Numbered from the stretch's first letter, positions 51,047-59,876 are shown. The stretch: DNA of 64,000 nt from Chryseobacterium sp. LJ668 (GCF_019613955.1 NZ_CP080443.1:1612001-1676000); one strand, 5' to 3'. Notes: generated by a model from the sequence alone, not told the origin. A program made the numbers and translations.

Positions 51047-51685
51047 TTAAAATTCAAGCCCATTCGGAAAAGCCTTTTTTCTGAAGATCAGTAAGAGCGC
51101 AGCTCCCACAGTAATTGCAGAATCGGCAACATTAAAAATATATTTGAAAAATTCGATGTGTTTTCCACCAATAATCGGCCAGCTTTCAGGAACGTTCCAG
51201 TCAACTAAAGGAAAATGAAGCATATCAACTACACAGCCTTTCATAAAGTTAGAATAACCTTCGCCAAAAGACGTTATTTTAGAAACTCCACCATAATCAA
51301 TCCATCGGCCGATACTTTCGTCATAAACAGTACCGCTGTCAAAGATTAATCCATAAAACATTCCGTCAATGATATTACCGATAGCACCGGCAAAAATAAT
51401 AGACATAGGAATGATCAGATAATTGGAAGCACCCTGTGAAAGCCATTTTTTAAAGAGATAAATCATACCTCCAATTAAAAAAAGTCTCAGAACAACCAAA
51501 AGATATTTTCCAATTAGTCCGCCAAAATGAAAACCGTAAGCCATTCCAGGATTTTCTACAAAAGTAAGTTTGAAAAAAGGCAATACAGAAACACTTTCGC
51601 CTAGACTGAAGTGAGTTTTCACGTAGATTTTTGAAGCTTGATCTATAAATAAAATAAGAAAAGTAATAAGTGCAATCTTTTTCAT
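51047..51685 (-). CDS. lspA: lipoprotein signal peptidase II
   Basis: An aspartyl membrane protease of 212 residues that removes signal peptides from prolipoproteins. Four membrane helices are visible, with the two catalytic Asp in GAIGNIIDGMFYG and GCVVDMLHFP. The extra loop between them makes it longer than the E. coli enzyme (164 residues), as is usual in Bacteroidota. It lies at the end of the ileS operon and overlaps the next upstream gene by 1 nt. Confidence 0.96.
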   Translation of the reverse strand: MKKIALITFLILFIDQASKIYVKTHFSLGESVSVLPFFKLTFVENPGMAYGFHFGGLIGKYLLVVLRLFLIGGMIYLFKKWLSQGASNYLIIPMSIIFAGAIGNIIDGMFYGLIFDSGTVYDESIGRWIDYGGVSKITSFGEGYSNFMKGCVVDMLHFPLVDWNVPESWPIIGGKHIEFFKYIFNVADSAITVGAALLLIFRKKAFPNGLEF

Positions 51686-51882
51686 TACAAATTCGGCTTT
51701 GGTTTATCCTTAAAGTTTTTTACAGGCTTATCTTTTTTCACCGCAGGAGTACGAGGTTCAAAAGTTTGAGTTTTTGCGCCTCTTGTGTGAAATTTTTCAT
51801 ATCGAATTCCCATATCTTTCATCACGCTTTTCAGCGCATTCAGTTCCATTTGATTTTTGGGGTGTACAATTAATGCTTCCAT
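51685..51882 (-). CDS. small DUF2683-like protein
   Basis: A 65-residue protein. The first 30 residues (MEALIVHPKNQMELNALKSV) match the pattern of small Bacteroidota proteins annotated as DUF2683-like; the rest is a Lys/Pro-rich tail. Some relatives resemble antitoxins, but no toxin gene is next to it. It overlaps lspA by one base and belongs to the ileS-lspA operon. Confidence 0.65.
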   Translation of the reverse strand: MEALIVHPKNQMELNALKSVMKDMGIRYEKFHTRGAKTQTFEPRTPAVKKDKPVKNFKDKPKPNL

Positions 51883-51940
51883 TTTAATTTATTTGAAACG
51901 CAGCTATAGCTAAAAGTTTTAGCAACGCTTGATGTTTATG

Positions 51941-52186
51941 TTAATGATTAGAAAGTTCGTCTAATCTTTTTCTATCTCTTGCAGACAGGTCATTGATTCC
52001 GTTTTTACCCATTTTACCGAGCAGTCTGTCGATCTCCTTTTCCCTTTCTCGCTTGTCTGAATTGAATTTCTGATCAATGGTCAGATTCTTTGGTTTATCA
52101 GGATAGAATCTATTTTTGATCCGATCTCGGTTAAAATACCACAAAACTGCCACAAGGATAATTCCTAAAATCAAATATTCACTCAT
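51941..52186 (-). CDS. small membrane protein with a DUF6576-like C-terminus
   Basis: An 81-residue protein with one N-terminal membrane helix (YLILGIILVAVLWYF) and a charged helical C-terminus (REIDRLLGKMGKNGINDLSA followed by RDRKRLDELS), a motif also found at the C-termini of Bacteroidota rhomboid-like proteins. Function unknown. It stands between the DksA-like gene and the 65-residue gene in the same operon direction. Confidence 0.65.
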   Translation of the reverse strand: MSEYLILGIILVAVLWYFNRDRIKNRFYPDKPKNLTIDQKFNSDKREREKEIDRLLGKMGKNGINDLSARDRKRLDELSNH

Positions 52187-52271
52187 AGATATAATTAAAA
52201 ATTAGGTTTATATAATGTTGTAAAACACCATATAAACCCAATTATTATTTACAAAAATAAGATAAAAATAA

Positions 52272-52652
52272 TTATCTCTGCATATTTTTAGCTTCAATGC
52301 TCAAAGTAGCATGCGGAACTGCCAAAAGCCTTTCTTTTGGGATAAGTTTTCCGGTAACCCTGCAAACACCGTAGGTTTTATTTTCAATTCTGATTAAAGC
52401 ATTTTTCAAATCTCTTACAAACTTCTCCTGTCTTCCGGCCAAAATAGAGTTCTGTTCTTTACTCAGCGTTTCAGCACCTTCTTCAAAAGCTTTGAAAGTA
52501 GGTGATGTATCATCAGTTCCGTTGTTTTGATCATTGATAAAGCTTTCTCTGATCAGCTGCAAATCTTTTTCAGCTTTCTCTATCTTATTTTTGATTAACT
52601 TCTTAAATTCTTGTAAATCAGAGTCGTTGTATCTTACTCTTTCGTCTTGCAT
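52272..52652 (-). CDS. TraR/DksA-family protein with degenerate zinc finger
   Basis: A 126-residue protein with the coiled-coil and C-terminal finger layout of TraR/DksA proteins, which bind RNA polymerase in the secondary channel. The finger segment is YGVCRVTGKLIPKERLLAVP and ATLSIEAK: only the first of the four zinc Cys remains; the others are replaced by Thr, Ser and Ala. The fold core (ERL.A.P.ATL.IE) is kept, so it probably folds without zinc. It lies 59 nt after ileS. A role in stringent control is inference. Confidence 0.8.
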   Translation of the reverse strand: MQDERVRYNDSDLQEFKKLIKNKIEKAEKDLQLIRESFINDQNNGTDDTSPTFKAFEEGAETLSKEQNSILAGRQEKFVRDLKNALIRIENKTYGVCRVTGKLIPKERLLAVPHATLSIEAKNMQR

Positions 52653-52711
52653 GGTCTTTTTCTTTTTTAATAAAATTATGAAATGGGTTTTGAAAAAACA
52701 ATAACTAAATA

Positions 52712-55700
52712 TTAAACTTTTTCAACATTTACTTTAAAATTTAGTTCATCGATGTCAATTTCGTTAAAACTTGAAAGTGAAGATACAATTTCTATTTTAT
52801 TCGACAAGACCTCCGATGAAATATATTCCTCATTTTGCTTAATCTGATCCAAAAACGGTGTGTTTTCTTCCAAAATGATGCTTATTCTGTCAGTTAAATC
52901 AAAATCTTTATCTTTTCTGAGATTTTGGATTCTGTTGATAAATTCTCTTGCAATACCTTCAGATTTCAACTCATCAGTCATCTTCAAATCTAATGCCACA
53001 GTTGTTTTACCATCAGAAGTTACCGTCCATCCCGGAATATCTTTTGTAGAAATCTCGACGTCAGCCATGGTAATTTCATAGCCCTGAACTTCAATTTTGC
53101 CTTCTTTTTCTAAAGATGAAATTTGCTCCACAGTAAGGTTAGTGATCTCATTACCAACCACTTTCATATCTTTCCCAAGTCTTGAACCTAAAGATTTAAA
53201 GTTGGGTTTTATTTGTTTTACAATTAAATGTGACGCTTCTTCAGCATTAATTAACTGTAATTCTTTAACATTAACTTCTTGTTTTATTAGTTCTGCAACC
53301 GCCAAAATCTGTTCTTCAGTTTTTTTATCCAAAACAGGAATCAATACTTTCTGTAAAGGTTGACGCACTTTTACATTTTCCTTTTTTCTCAGTGAGAAAA
53401 CCATGCTCGTGATGCTTTGTGCCAAATGCGTTTTTTCAACAAGATCCTGATCGATCAAGCTTTCATCGGCAACAGGAAAATCTGTTAAATGAATAGATTC
53501 ACATGTTTCTTTTGTTGTCACATTATTCAAATCCTGATACAGCTGATCCATGAAGAACGGAGCGATTGGCGCCGATAATTTGGCAACAGTCTCAAGACAG
53601 GTATATAAAGTCTGGTAAGCAGAAATTTTGTCATCAGAATAATCGCCTTTCCAGAAACGTCTTCTGCACAATCTTACGTACCAGTTACTCAAATTATCGT
53701 TCACAAAATTGCTGATTGCTCTTGCAACTCTTGTCGGTTCATAATCTTCGTAGAATGCTTTTACTTCTTTGATGAGAAGATTTAATTCAGATAAAATCCA
53801 TCTGTCAATTTCCGGACGGTTTTCAATGTCTTTTTCAGAATAATTGAATCCGTCTACATTGGCGTACAAAGCAAAGAAAGAATAGGTGTTGTAAAGTGTT
53901 CCAAAGAATTTTCTTCGTACTTCATCAATTCCTTCAATATCAAATTTCAGGTTTTCCCAAGGATTGGCATTCGAAATCATGTACCAACGTGTCGCATCCG
54001 GTCCATAGACGGCTAAAGTTTCGAATGGATCGACTGCATTTCCCAATCGTTTTGACATTTTCTGGCCGTTTTTGTCCAAAACAAGTCCGTTACTCATTAC
54101 ATTTTTATAAGCAACAGAATCAAAAACGGCTGTTCCTATCGCATGAAGCGTGTAAAACCAACCACGGGTCTGGTCAACGCCTTCCGCGATGAAATCTGCA
54201 GGGAAGGCTTTATTGGTGTCAATTAATTCTTTATTTTCAAACGGATAATGCAGTTGTGCATACGGCATCGCACCTGAGTCAAACCAGACATCGATCAAGT
54301 CGGTTTCGCGTATCATTGCTTTTCCTGATTCTGAAACTAAAACTATTTTGTCAACGATATTCTTGTGTAAATCAACCAAAGAGTAGTTCTCTTCAGACAT
54401 ATTTCCGATCTCAAATCCTTTGAACGGGTTTTCTTTCATCAATCCTGCTTTGATTGATTTTTCGATTTCATTATACAATTCTTCTACAGAACCGATGATG
54501 ATTTCTTCCTGTGCTGAACCTGTTGAAGGATCTGTTCTCCAGATTGGCAACGGGATTCCCCAGTATCTGGCGCGGGAAAGATTCCAGTCATTCACGTTTT
54601 CAAGCCAGTTAGCAAAACGGCCTTCTCCTGTAGCTTTTGGTTTCCAGTTGATTTCTTTATTTAAATCTACCAAACGATCTTTTACAGCCGTCATTTTCAC
54701 GAACCAAGAATCTAACGGATAATATAAAAGTGGCTCATCAGTTCTCCAACTGTGTGGGTAACTGTGAACGTATTTTTCAACTTTAAAAGCTTTATTTTCT
54801 TCTTTTAAACGAATGGCGATTTCTACATCAACAGATTTTTCTGGTGCTGTTCCTGCGTCGTAATATTCGTTTTTCACATATTTACCTGCGAAATCTCCCA
54901 TTTGCGAAGTAAACTTTCCTTGCATATTTACCAACGGAACTGGATTCCCAAATTCATTTAAAACCAACATTGGCGGTACTTCAGGGGTCGCTTCTTTGGC
55001 AACTTTCGCATCATCAGCACCGAAAGTAGGCGCAGTATGAACGATTCCTGTACCGTCTTCCGTTGTAACAAAATCTCCTGAAATAACTCTGAAAGCATTT
55101 TCCGGATTTTGGTAAGGTAAAGTGTAGGGCAATAATTGCTCATATTTTATTCCAACCAAATCAGAACCTTTGAATTCCCCAAGAATCTGGAAAGGAATGG
55201 TTTTGCTTGATGAAGTATAATTGGCAAAATCTTCGTCGGTTCCTTCGATGAATTTTTTTCCGAACTGCTTTCCAATCAAAGGTTTAGCCAAAACAATGTT
55301 GATCGGCTCAAAAGTATATTGGTTGAATGTTTTTACTAAAACATAATCAATTTTTGGTCCAACTGTTAAAGCGGTATTTGAAGGTAATGTCCATGGAGTG
55401 GTGGTCCATGCCAAGAAATGTACATCTCCAAAACCTTGTAAAAATGAAGGCAATGTTTCTGGAAGTGTTTTGAACTGTGCGACAATCGTTGTGTCGGTCA
55501 CGTCACGGTAAGCTCCCGGCTGGTTGACTTCGTGAGAAGAAAGTCCGGTTCCTGCTTTCGGAGAATACGGCTGGATCGTGTAGCCTTTATACAACAAATC
55601 TTTGCTGTACAATTGCTTCAACAACCACCAAACCGTTTCCATATATTTTGATTTGTAGGTGATATACGGATCTTCAAGATCAACCCAATAACCGATTTTT

Positions 55701-56110
55701 TCAGTCAGATGATTCCAGACATCGGTGTACCGCATTACCGCTTCACGACAGGCTTTGTTGTAATCTTCAATCGAAATTTTTTTGCCAATATCTTCTTTCG
55801 TGATTCCGAGTTCTTTTTCAACTCCTAATTCTACAGGAAGTCCGTGCGTATCCCAACCCGCTTTACGGAAAACCTGTTTCCCGTTTTGAGTCTGATAACG
55901 ACAGAAAATATCTTTTAACGCTCTTGCCATCACGTGGTGAATTCCGGGCATCCCGTTTGCTGAAGGCGGACCTTCATAAAATACAAACTCCGGATTTCCT
56001 TCACGGGTTTCCACACTTTTTTCAAAGGTTTTATTGGCTTTCCAAAATTCCGCAACATTCTCGGCTACGTCTATCAGGTTGAGGTTTTTATATTCTTTAA
56101 ATTGGCTCAT
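52712..56110 (-). CDS. ileS: isoleucyl-tRNA synthetase with GIHH in place of the HXGH motif
   Basis: It charges tRNA-Ile. The 1132 residues are those of the long, eukaryote-like IleRS (type 2), with the editing domain, KMSKR at about residues 684-688 (KNGQKMSKRLGN), and an anticodon-binding region that continues to the C-terminus. The ATP-site signature is not HXGH but GIHH at residues 56-59 (PGIHHVMARALKD). Such GXHH swapping has been described for a subset of type 2 IleRS and linked to extreme mupirocin resistance. No second ileS is in the window. It heads the operon ileS, dksA-like, small proteins, lspA. Confidence 0.97.
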   Translation of the reverse strand: MSQFKEYKNLNLIDVAENVAEFWKANKTFEKSVETREGNPEFVFYEGPPSANGMPGIHHVMARALKDIFCRYQTQNGKQVFRKAGWDTHGLPVELGVEKELGITKEDIGKKISIEDYNKACREAVMRYTDVWNHLTEKIGYWVDLEDPYITYKSKYMETVWWLLKQLYSKDLLYKGYTIQPYSPKAGTGLSSHEVNQPGAYRDVTDTTIVAQFKTLPETLPSFLQGFGDVHFLAWTTTPWTLPSNTALTVGPKIDYVLVKTFNQYTFEPINIVLAKPLIGKQFGKKFIEGTDEDFANYTSSSKTIPFQILGEFKGSDLVGIKYEQLLPYTLPYQNPENAFRVISGDFVTTEDGTGIVHTAPTFGADDAKVAKEATPEVPPMLVLNEFGNPVPLVNMQGKFTSQMGDFAGKYVKNEYYDAGTAPEKSVDVEIAIRLKEENKAFKVEKYVHSYPHSWRTDEPLLYYPLDSWFVKMTAVKDRLVDLNKEINWKPKATGEGRFANWLENVNDWNLSRARYWGIPLPIWRTDPSTGSAQEEIIIGSVEELYNEIEKSIKAGLMKENPFKGFEIGNMSEENYSLVDLHKNIVDKIVLVSESGKAMIRETDLIDVWFDSGAMPYAQLHYPFENKELIDTNKAFPADFIAEGVDQTRGWFYTLHAIGTAVFDSVAYKNVMSNGLVLDKNGQKMSKRLGNAVDPFETLAVYGPDATRWYMISNANPWENLKFDIEGIDEVRRKFFGTLYNTYSFFALYANVDGFNYSEKDIENRPEIDRWILSELNLLIKEVKAFYEDYEPTRVARAISNFVNDNLSNWYVRLCRRRFWKGDYSDDKISAYQTLYTCLETVAKLSAPIAPFFMDQLYQDLNNVTTKETCESIHLTDFPVADESLIDQDLVEKTHLAQSITSMVFSLRKKENVKVRQPLQKVLIPVLDKKTEEQILAVAELIKQEVNVKELQLINAEEASHLIVKQIKPNFKSLGSRLGKDMKVVGNEITNLTVEQISSLEKEGKIEVQGYEITMADVEISTKDIPGWTVTSDGKTTVALDLKMTDELKSEGIAREFINRIQNLRKDKDFDLTDRISIILEENTPFLDQIKQNEEYISSEVLSNKIEIVSSLSSFNEIDIDELNFKVNVEKV

Positions 56111-56299
56111 TGTAATTTATCAATTGTGATGATTAATCAAGTTGGCAAATTTAGTGATTTTTGTCGGTTTATAATATATGTTTTATTTTGATTCGGATTA
56201 TTGAAAAGTTTGCGAAAATTGAAGCGTTTTTGAAAGTGAGTTGTAAATGGTTAAATGTAAATTTTCAAATTGTCTTACTAATAAAATCTGTGATTTTCA
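56111..56299. other. non-coding region between ileS and the repeat element
   Basis: This AT-rich stretch must hold the ileS promoter on the minus strand. I see no gene and no strong TAnnTTTG element for ileS. Confidence 0.4.
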
Positions 56300-56430
56300 T
56301 CAATAGGAGCGGGCTTTAGCCCGCTTTCAATATGGATATATAATTGGCTTTAGCCAAAACTTACTTTACTCTCGCAGATTTTTAATTTAATCTAAAAAGA
56401 TCATCTGTGAAAATCTGTGCAATCTGCGGG
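56300..56430. repeat. composite palindromic (REP-like) repeat element
   Basis: It has three palindromic parts. AGCGGGCT-TT-AGCCCGCT at 56308-56325 and TTGGCT-TT-AGCCAA at 56344-56357 share the core GGCTTTAGCC. CGCAGATT at 56373-56380 and AATCTGCG at 56421-56428 then bound a 40-nt segment with the repeated words ATCTGTG. The arrangement looks like an intergenic mobile or REP-type repeat of flavobacteria. No transposase or ORF is present. Confidence 0.65.
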
Positions 56431-56468
56431 AACAAAATTTCACATCCGACTTTTAATTTTAATTTAAA

Positions 56469-56476
56469 TAAATTTG
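56469..56476 (+). promoter_or_regulatory. -7 element TAAATTTG before the PaaK-type ligase
   Basis: It lies 18 nt before the TTG start codon at 56495. No clear -33 TTG is present. Confidence 0.45.
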
Positions 56477-56494
56477 TAATCTAAATTTAAACTA

Positions 56495-57787
56495 TTGGAA
56501 CTCTATCCTTCAATCGAAAAATCAAGTATTCAGGAAATAAAAATTTTTCAGGAAGAAAAACTTCAGGAGCTTTTGAAATATTTGGAAGCAAATTCACCAT
56601 TTTATCAGAAGTTATTTAAAGAAAATAATATTCTGGTTTCTGAGATTCAAACTTTGGTAGATTTACAGAAAATCCCGACGACTTCAAAGAATGACATTCA
56701 GCAGAATAATGAAGATTTTTTCTGTGTCTCGAATGATAAAATTGTTGATTACAGCACAACTTCCGGAACTTTGGGAGATCCTGTAACGTTTGGTTTGTCG
56801 GATAATGATCTTGAAAGATTAGCTTATAATGAAGCCATTTCTTTTGCCTGTGCAGGAATTCAGAAGGGTGATGTTGTACAGATGATCACAACGATTGATA
56901 AAAGATTCATGGCAGGTTTAGCTTATTTTTTAGGTTTAAGAAAAATGGGAGCAAGTGTTGTAAGAATGGGGCCCGGAATTCCTGAGCTTCAATGGGATTC
57001 AATTTTTAGATACAAACCAAAGTACTTAATTACCGTTCCTTCATTTCTTTTAAAAATGATTGATTACGCCGAGAAACACGGAATTGATTATGAAAACTCA
57101 AGCGTCTATGGAGCGATTTGCATTGGTGAAAGCATCAAAAATCAGGATTTTACTGATAATATTCTTTCACAAAAGATAAAAGAAAAGTGGAATATTAAAT
57201 TATTCTCAACGTACGCTTCCACAGAAATGAGCACCGCGTTTACAGAATGTGAATTTCAAATCGGGGGACATCAACATCCGGAATTGATTATCACAGAAAT
57301 TCTTGATGAAAATGAGAAGCCTGTAAAAGAAGGTGAAAGTGGAGAGTTGACCATCACAACTTTAGGTGTTGAAGCACTTCCTTTGTTAAGATTTAAAACG
57401 GGAGATTTAGTTAAAGCGCATTACGAACCTTGTCATTGCGGCAGAAATACAATGAGATTAGGTGCTGTAGTTGGGCGGAAACAGCAAATGATCAAATATA
57501 AAGGAACGACTTTATATCCACCAGCAATGAATGATATTCTGAATGATTTTGACGGGATTTTATGTTACCAGATTGTGATTCAGTCAAATGAAATTGGTTT
57601 GGACGAAATTATCATTAAACTGAGTGCAGAAAGAGAAGATGAAAGTTTTGAAAATGAAGTAAGAGATCATTTCAGGGCAAAATTAAGGGTAAGCCCGAAA
57701 ATCGAGCTGATAGATTTTGAAATTTTATCGAAAACAGTTTTTAATCCAAACAGCAGAAAACCAATCAACTTTATTGATTTAAGATAG
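56495..57787 (+). CDS. phenylacetate-CoA ligase-type AMP-binding enzyme
   Basis: A 430-residue adenylate-forming acyl-CoA ligase of the PaaK type: ATP-grasp region YSTTSGTLGDP, the STYASTEMSTAFTECE motif, RFKTGDLVKAHYEPCHCGR and a C-terminal domain. The start is taken as TTG at 56495, since no ATG precedes the conserved ELYPSIEKSSIQEIKIFQEEK start. The substrate is an aryl or other carboxylic acid. Its nearness to the flexirubin-type genes downstream invites a link, but a secreted protein and a convergent terminator lie between. Confidence 0.88.
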   Translation: MELYPSIEKSSIQEIKIFQEEKLQELLKYLEANSPFYQKLFKENNILVSEIQTLVDLQKIPTTSKNDIQQNNEDFFCVSNDKIVDYSTTSGTLGDPVTFGLSDNDLERLAYNEAISFACAGIQKGDVVQMITTIDKRFMAGLAYFLGLRKMGASVVRMGPGIPELQWDSIFRYKPKYLITVPSFLLKMIDYAEKHGIDYENSSVYGAICIGESIKNQDFTDNILSQKIKEKWNIKLFSTYASTEMSTAFTECEFQIGGHQHPELIITEILDENEKPVKEGESGELTITTLGVEALPLLRFKTGDLVKAHYEPCHCGRNTMRLGAVVGRKQQMIKYKGTTLYPPAMNDILNDFDGILCYQIVIQSNEIGLDEIIIKLSAEREDESFENEVRDHFRAKLRVSPKIELIDFEILSKTVFNPNSRKPINFIDLR

Positions 57788-57847
57788 TTTAATCAAATGA
57801 AAAGGAAATATTATGTTTTAATTAAAATAAAATTTGTGCAGTAATAT

Positions 57848-57855
57848 TATCTTTG
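57848..57855 (+). promoter_or_regulatory. -7 element TATCTTTG before the secreted protein
   Basis: It lies 19 nt before the ATG at 57875. A TTTG lies 11 nt upstream, too close for a standard -33 element. Confidence 0.4.
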
Positions 57856-57874
57856 CTGACATAACAATTAAACT

Positions 57875-58492
57875 ATGAAAAAACTGTTATTAATGCTTTT
57901 CGTAAGCATGTGCATGATCGCTTATTCACAAAAAATAACACTTGTATCCGGAGATTTTTCTGTTCTTAAAGATCAAACCGAAGTGAACGTAGAATTGGTT
58001 TTTGATAATGTCTTGTTTCAGGCAGAAAATTTGAGCGAGACTAAATATCTTGAAAATCGCAAAAATGAGATCTTAGCAAATCCAAAGAATAGTAAAGATG
58101 ATTGGGTAAAATGGAATGATGAATGGACAGCTTTTAAAGAAACTAAGTACATAGAAAAATTTTTAAAAGGAATAAATCATAAATCTAAAAAAATTGTTTT
58201 TAAAAATAATATTCAGTCCAAATATACTCTTGTAGTAAAAACACGTTGGATTTATGCAGGTTGGTCAGGAGGATTCGTGATGCAGCCCGCAAAACTTACA
58301 AGCGAAATTAAATTAGTAGAAACAGACAATCATTCAAAAATTTTATTTAACGTAGATTCGCCTATGATAGAAGGTGTTGGAATCAGAGAAAATCCTAATA
58401 AAGAATACATAATGGAATATGGAAGGATTTCTGTTGCTTATGAAAAAACAGGTAGACTCTTGTGGAAAGATATTGCAAAGCAAAATAAATAG
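57875..58492 (+). CDS. secreted protein of unknown function
   Basis: A 205-residue protein with a signal peptide (MKKLLLMLFVSMCMIAYSQ). The mature part has Trp-rich stretches (DDWVKWNDEWTAFKE, RWIYAGWSGGFV) that suggest a beta-sandwich. It has no recognised family. Monocistronic, closed by a strong terminator. Confidence 0.7.
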   Translation: MKKLLLMLFVSMCMIAYSQKITLVSGDFSVLKDQTEVNVELVFDNVLFQAENLSETKYLENRKNEILANPKNSKDDWVKWNDEWTAFKETKYIEKFLKGINHKSKKIVFKNNIQSKYTLVVKTRWIYAGWSGGFVMQPAKLTSEIKLVETDNHSKILFNVDSPMIEGVGIRENPNKEYIMEYGRISVAYEKTGRLLWKDIAKQNK

Positions 58493-58552
58493 TAAATTTC
58501 TTAGTACAAAATTTCTAGAGATTTTAACAAAAAATAACCTCTTAATAAACAT

Positions 58553-58586
58553 AAAAACGGTCTGGAAATTTTCAGACCGTTTTTTT
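58553..58586. terminator. bidirectional terminator
   Basis: AAAAACGGTCTG and CAGACCGTTTTT form a 12-bp stem around GAAATTTT with A and T tracts at both ends. It lies between the convergent secreted-protein and flavin-oxidoreductase genes, and its right end touches the latter's stop codon. Confidence 0.9.
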
Positions 58587-59829
58587 ATGATTGTACTTTT
58601 TCAGTTTTTATAAACTCTGCAAGATTCTTTATCGCTGTATCGTGTATTCTTACAAATGTATTTTTTTTGTCCCAGACATAACCTGCTAAAACTGCGCAGA
58701 TTTTTCTCTTCACATCAGGATTTTCCGGTTGGTGGAAAAATAATTCCTGTAGATTTCCGGTGTACCATTCTTTCACATAGGTTGTAAAAACGTTGACTCC
58801 GTATAAAATATAATCAGCAAATTCTGTCTGCCAATCGACTTTCTCGCCGTTTAACTGTCTTATCGCCAATTTTGCTGCGGTCATTCCGCCTTCTGTTGCG
58901 AATGCCATTCCAGATGAAAAAACGGGATCGAGAAATTCTGAGGCATTTCCCGTCAAGGCAAATCCATCACCGAATAATTTTTTCACTGAACAGGAATAAT
59001 CTTTCAAATGTTTTGGTTCAAATAAAAATTCTACACCGCCAAAACGTTTTACATAATAATCAGAAAGAGAAATTGCTTTTCTTAATGCTTCTGCTGTATC
59101 TCCGTTTTCAGATAATTGATCAATATATTCAGTAGGACCCACAATTCCCACACTTGTATTTCCATTGGAAAAAGGAATTACCCAAAGCCAAACCTCGGTT
59201 TCAATAATATCAAAAGAGATCAAAGTTCCTTCTGTTCCTTCTTCTCTGTTGACGTCTTCAACATGAGCAAAAATTGCAGAATGCGGAGAAAGTTTTGAAG
59301 GTTTTTCTAAATCTAAAAGTCTTGGCAAAACTCTTCCGTAACCACTAGAATCGATGACAAATTTTGCGTGGATTTCTTTTGTTTCGCCTTCTTTATTTTT
59401 TACGGTGGTAATAGAATCAGTTCCGTTAAATTCAATTCCGATGACTTCAGTTTCAAACTCAAGATCAACTCCTTTATTGATGACCTCATTGGCTAAAGCC
59501 TGATCAAAATCAGCTCTGGGAACCTGCCACGTCCAATCCCAGCCATCACCGAATTTGTCACTAAAATCAAAAAGACAAACTTCATCACCTCTTAAAAAAC
59601 GGGCACCCAATTTTTTCTCGAAACCTATTTTGTCTAAAGCCGGAAACAATCCTGCTTCTTCAAAATGGTCCATCACGCGCGGAATAAGGCTCTCGCCAAC
59701 AACCAATCGCGGGAATTTAGTTTTTTCAACAACTTTTACATTGATATTATTCTTCTTTAGATAAGAAGAAGATACGCATCCGGAGGGCCCGGCCCCGATT
59801 ACAAGTACATCAACAAATTCTTTGCTCAT
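58585..59829 (-). CDS. FAD-dependent oxidoreductase (halogenase-like fold) of the pigment cluster
   Basis: A 414-residue flavoprotein: dinucleotide site VIGAGPSGCVSSSYLKK at the N-terminus, FPRLVVGESLIPRVMDHF, and WDWTWQVPRADFDQ, which is the layout of the FAD-dependent halogenase/geranylgeranyl-reductase group. A second FAD motif is GFALTGNASEFLDPVFSSG. Such genes are found in flexirubin and aryl-polyene loci, where they may act as hydroxylases. Actual halogenase activity is not shown; the Trp motif of true halogenases (WxWxIP) is only partly present. Transcribed away from the ammonia-lyase gene. Confidence 0.85.
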   Translation of the reverse strand: MSKEFVDVLVIGAGPSGCVSSSYLKKNNINVKVVEKTKFPRLVVGESLIPRVMDHFEEAGLFPALDKIGFEKKLGARFLRGDEVCLFDFSDKFGDGWDWTWQVPRADFDQALANEVINKGVDLEFETEVIGIEFNGTDSITTVKNKEGETKEIHAKFVIDSSGYGRVLPRLLDLEKPSKLSPHSAIFAHVEDVNREEGTEGTLISFDIIETEVWLWVIPFSNGNTSVGIVGPTEYIDQLSENGDTAEALRKAISLSDYYVKRFGGVEFLFEPKHLKDYSCSVKKLFGDGFALTGNASEFLDPVFSSGMAFATEGGMTAAKLAIRQLNGEKVDWQTEFADYILYGVNVFTTYVKEWYTGNLQELFFHQPENPDVKRKICAVLAGYVWDKKNTFVRIHDTAIKNLAEFIKTEKVQS

Positions 59830-59857
59830 CTTTGGTTTTTATTTTAAGAATAACTTA

Positions 59858-59865
59858 TATCTTTG
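59858..59865 (+). promoter_or_regulatory. -7 element TATCTTTG for the ammonia-lyase operon
   Basis: It matches TAnnTTTG on the plus strand, 61 nt before the lyase start. A TTTG is 23 nt upstream, a little far. It almost touches the opposite-strand element at 59869. Confidence 0.5.
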
Positions 59866-59868
59866 CCG

Positions 59869-59876
59869 CAAAATTA
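59869..59876 (-). promoter_or_regulatory. -7 element TAATTTTG for the FAD oxidoreductase
   Basis: It reads TAATTTTG on the minus strand, 39 nt before the oxidoreductase start. Only 3 nt separate it from the plus-strand -7 element. Confidence 0.5.
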
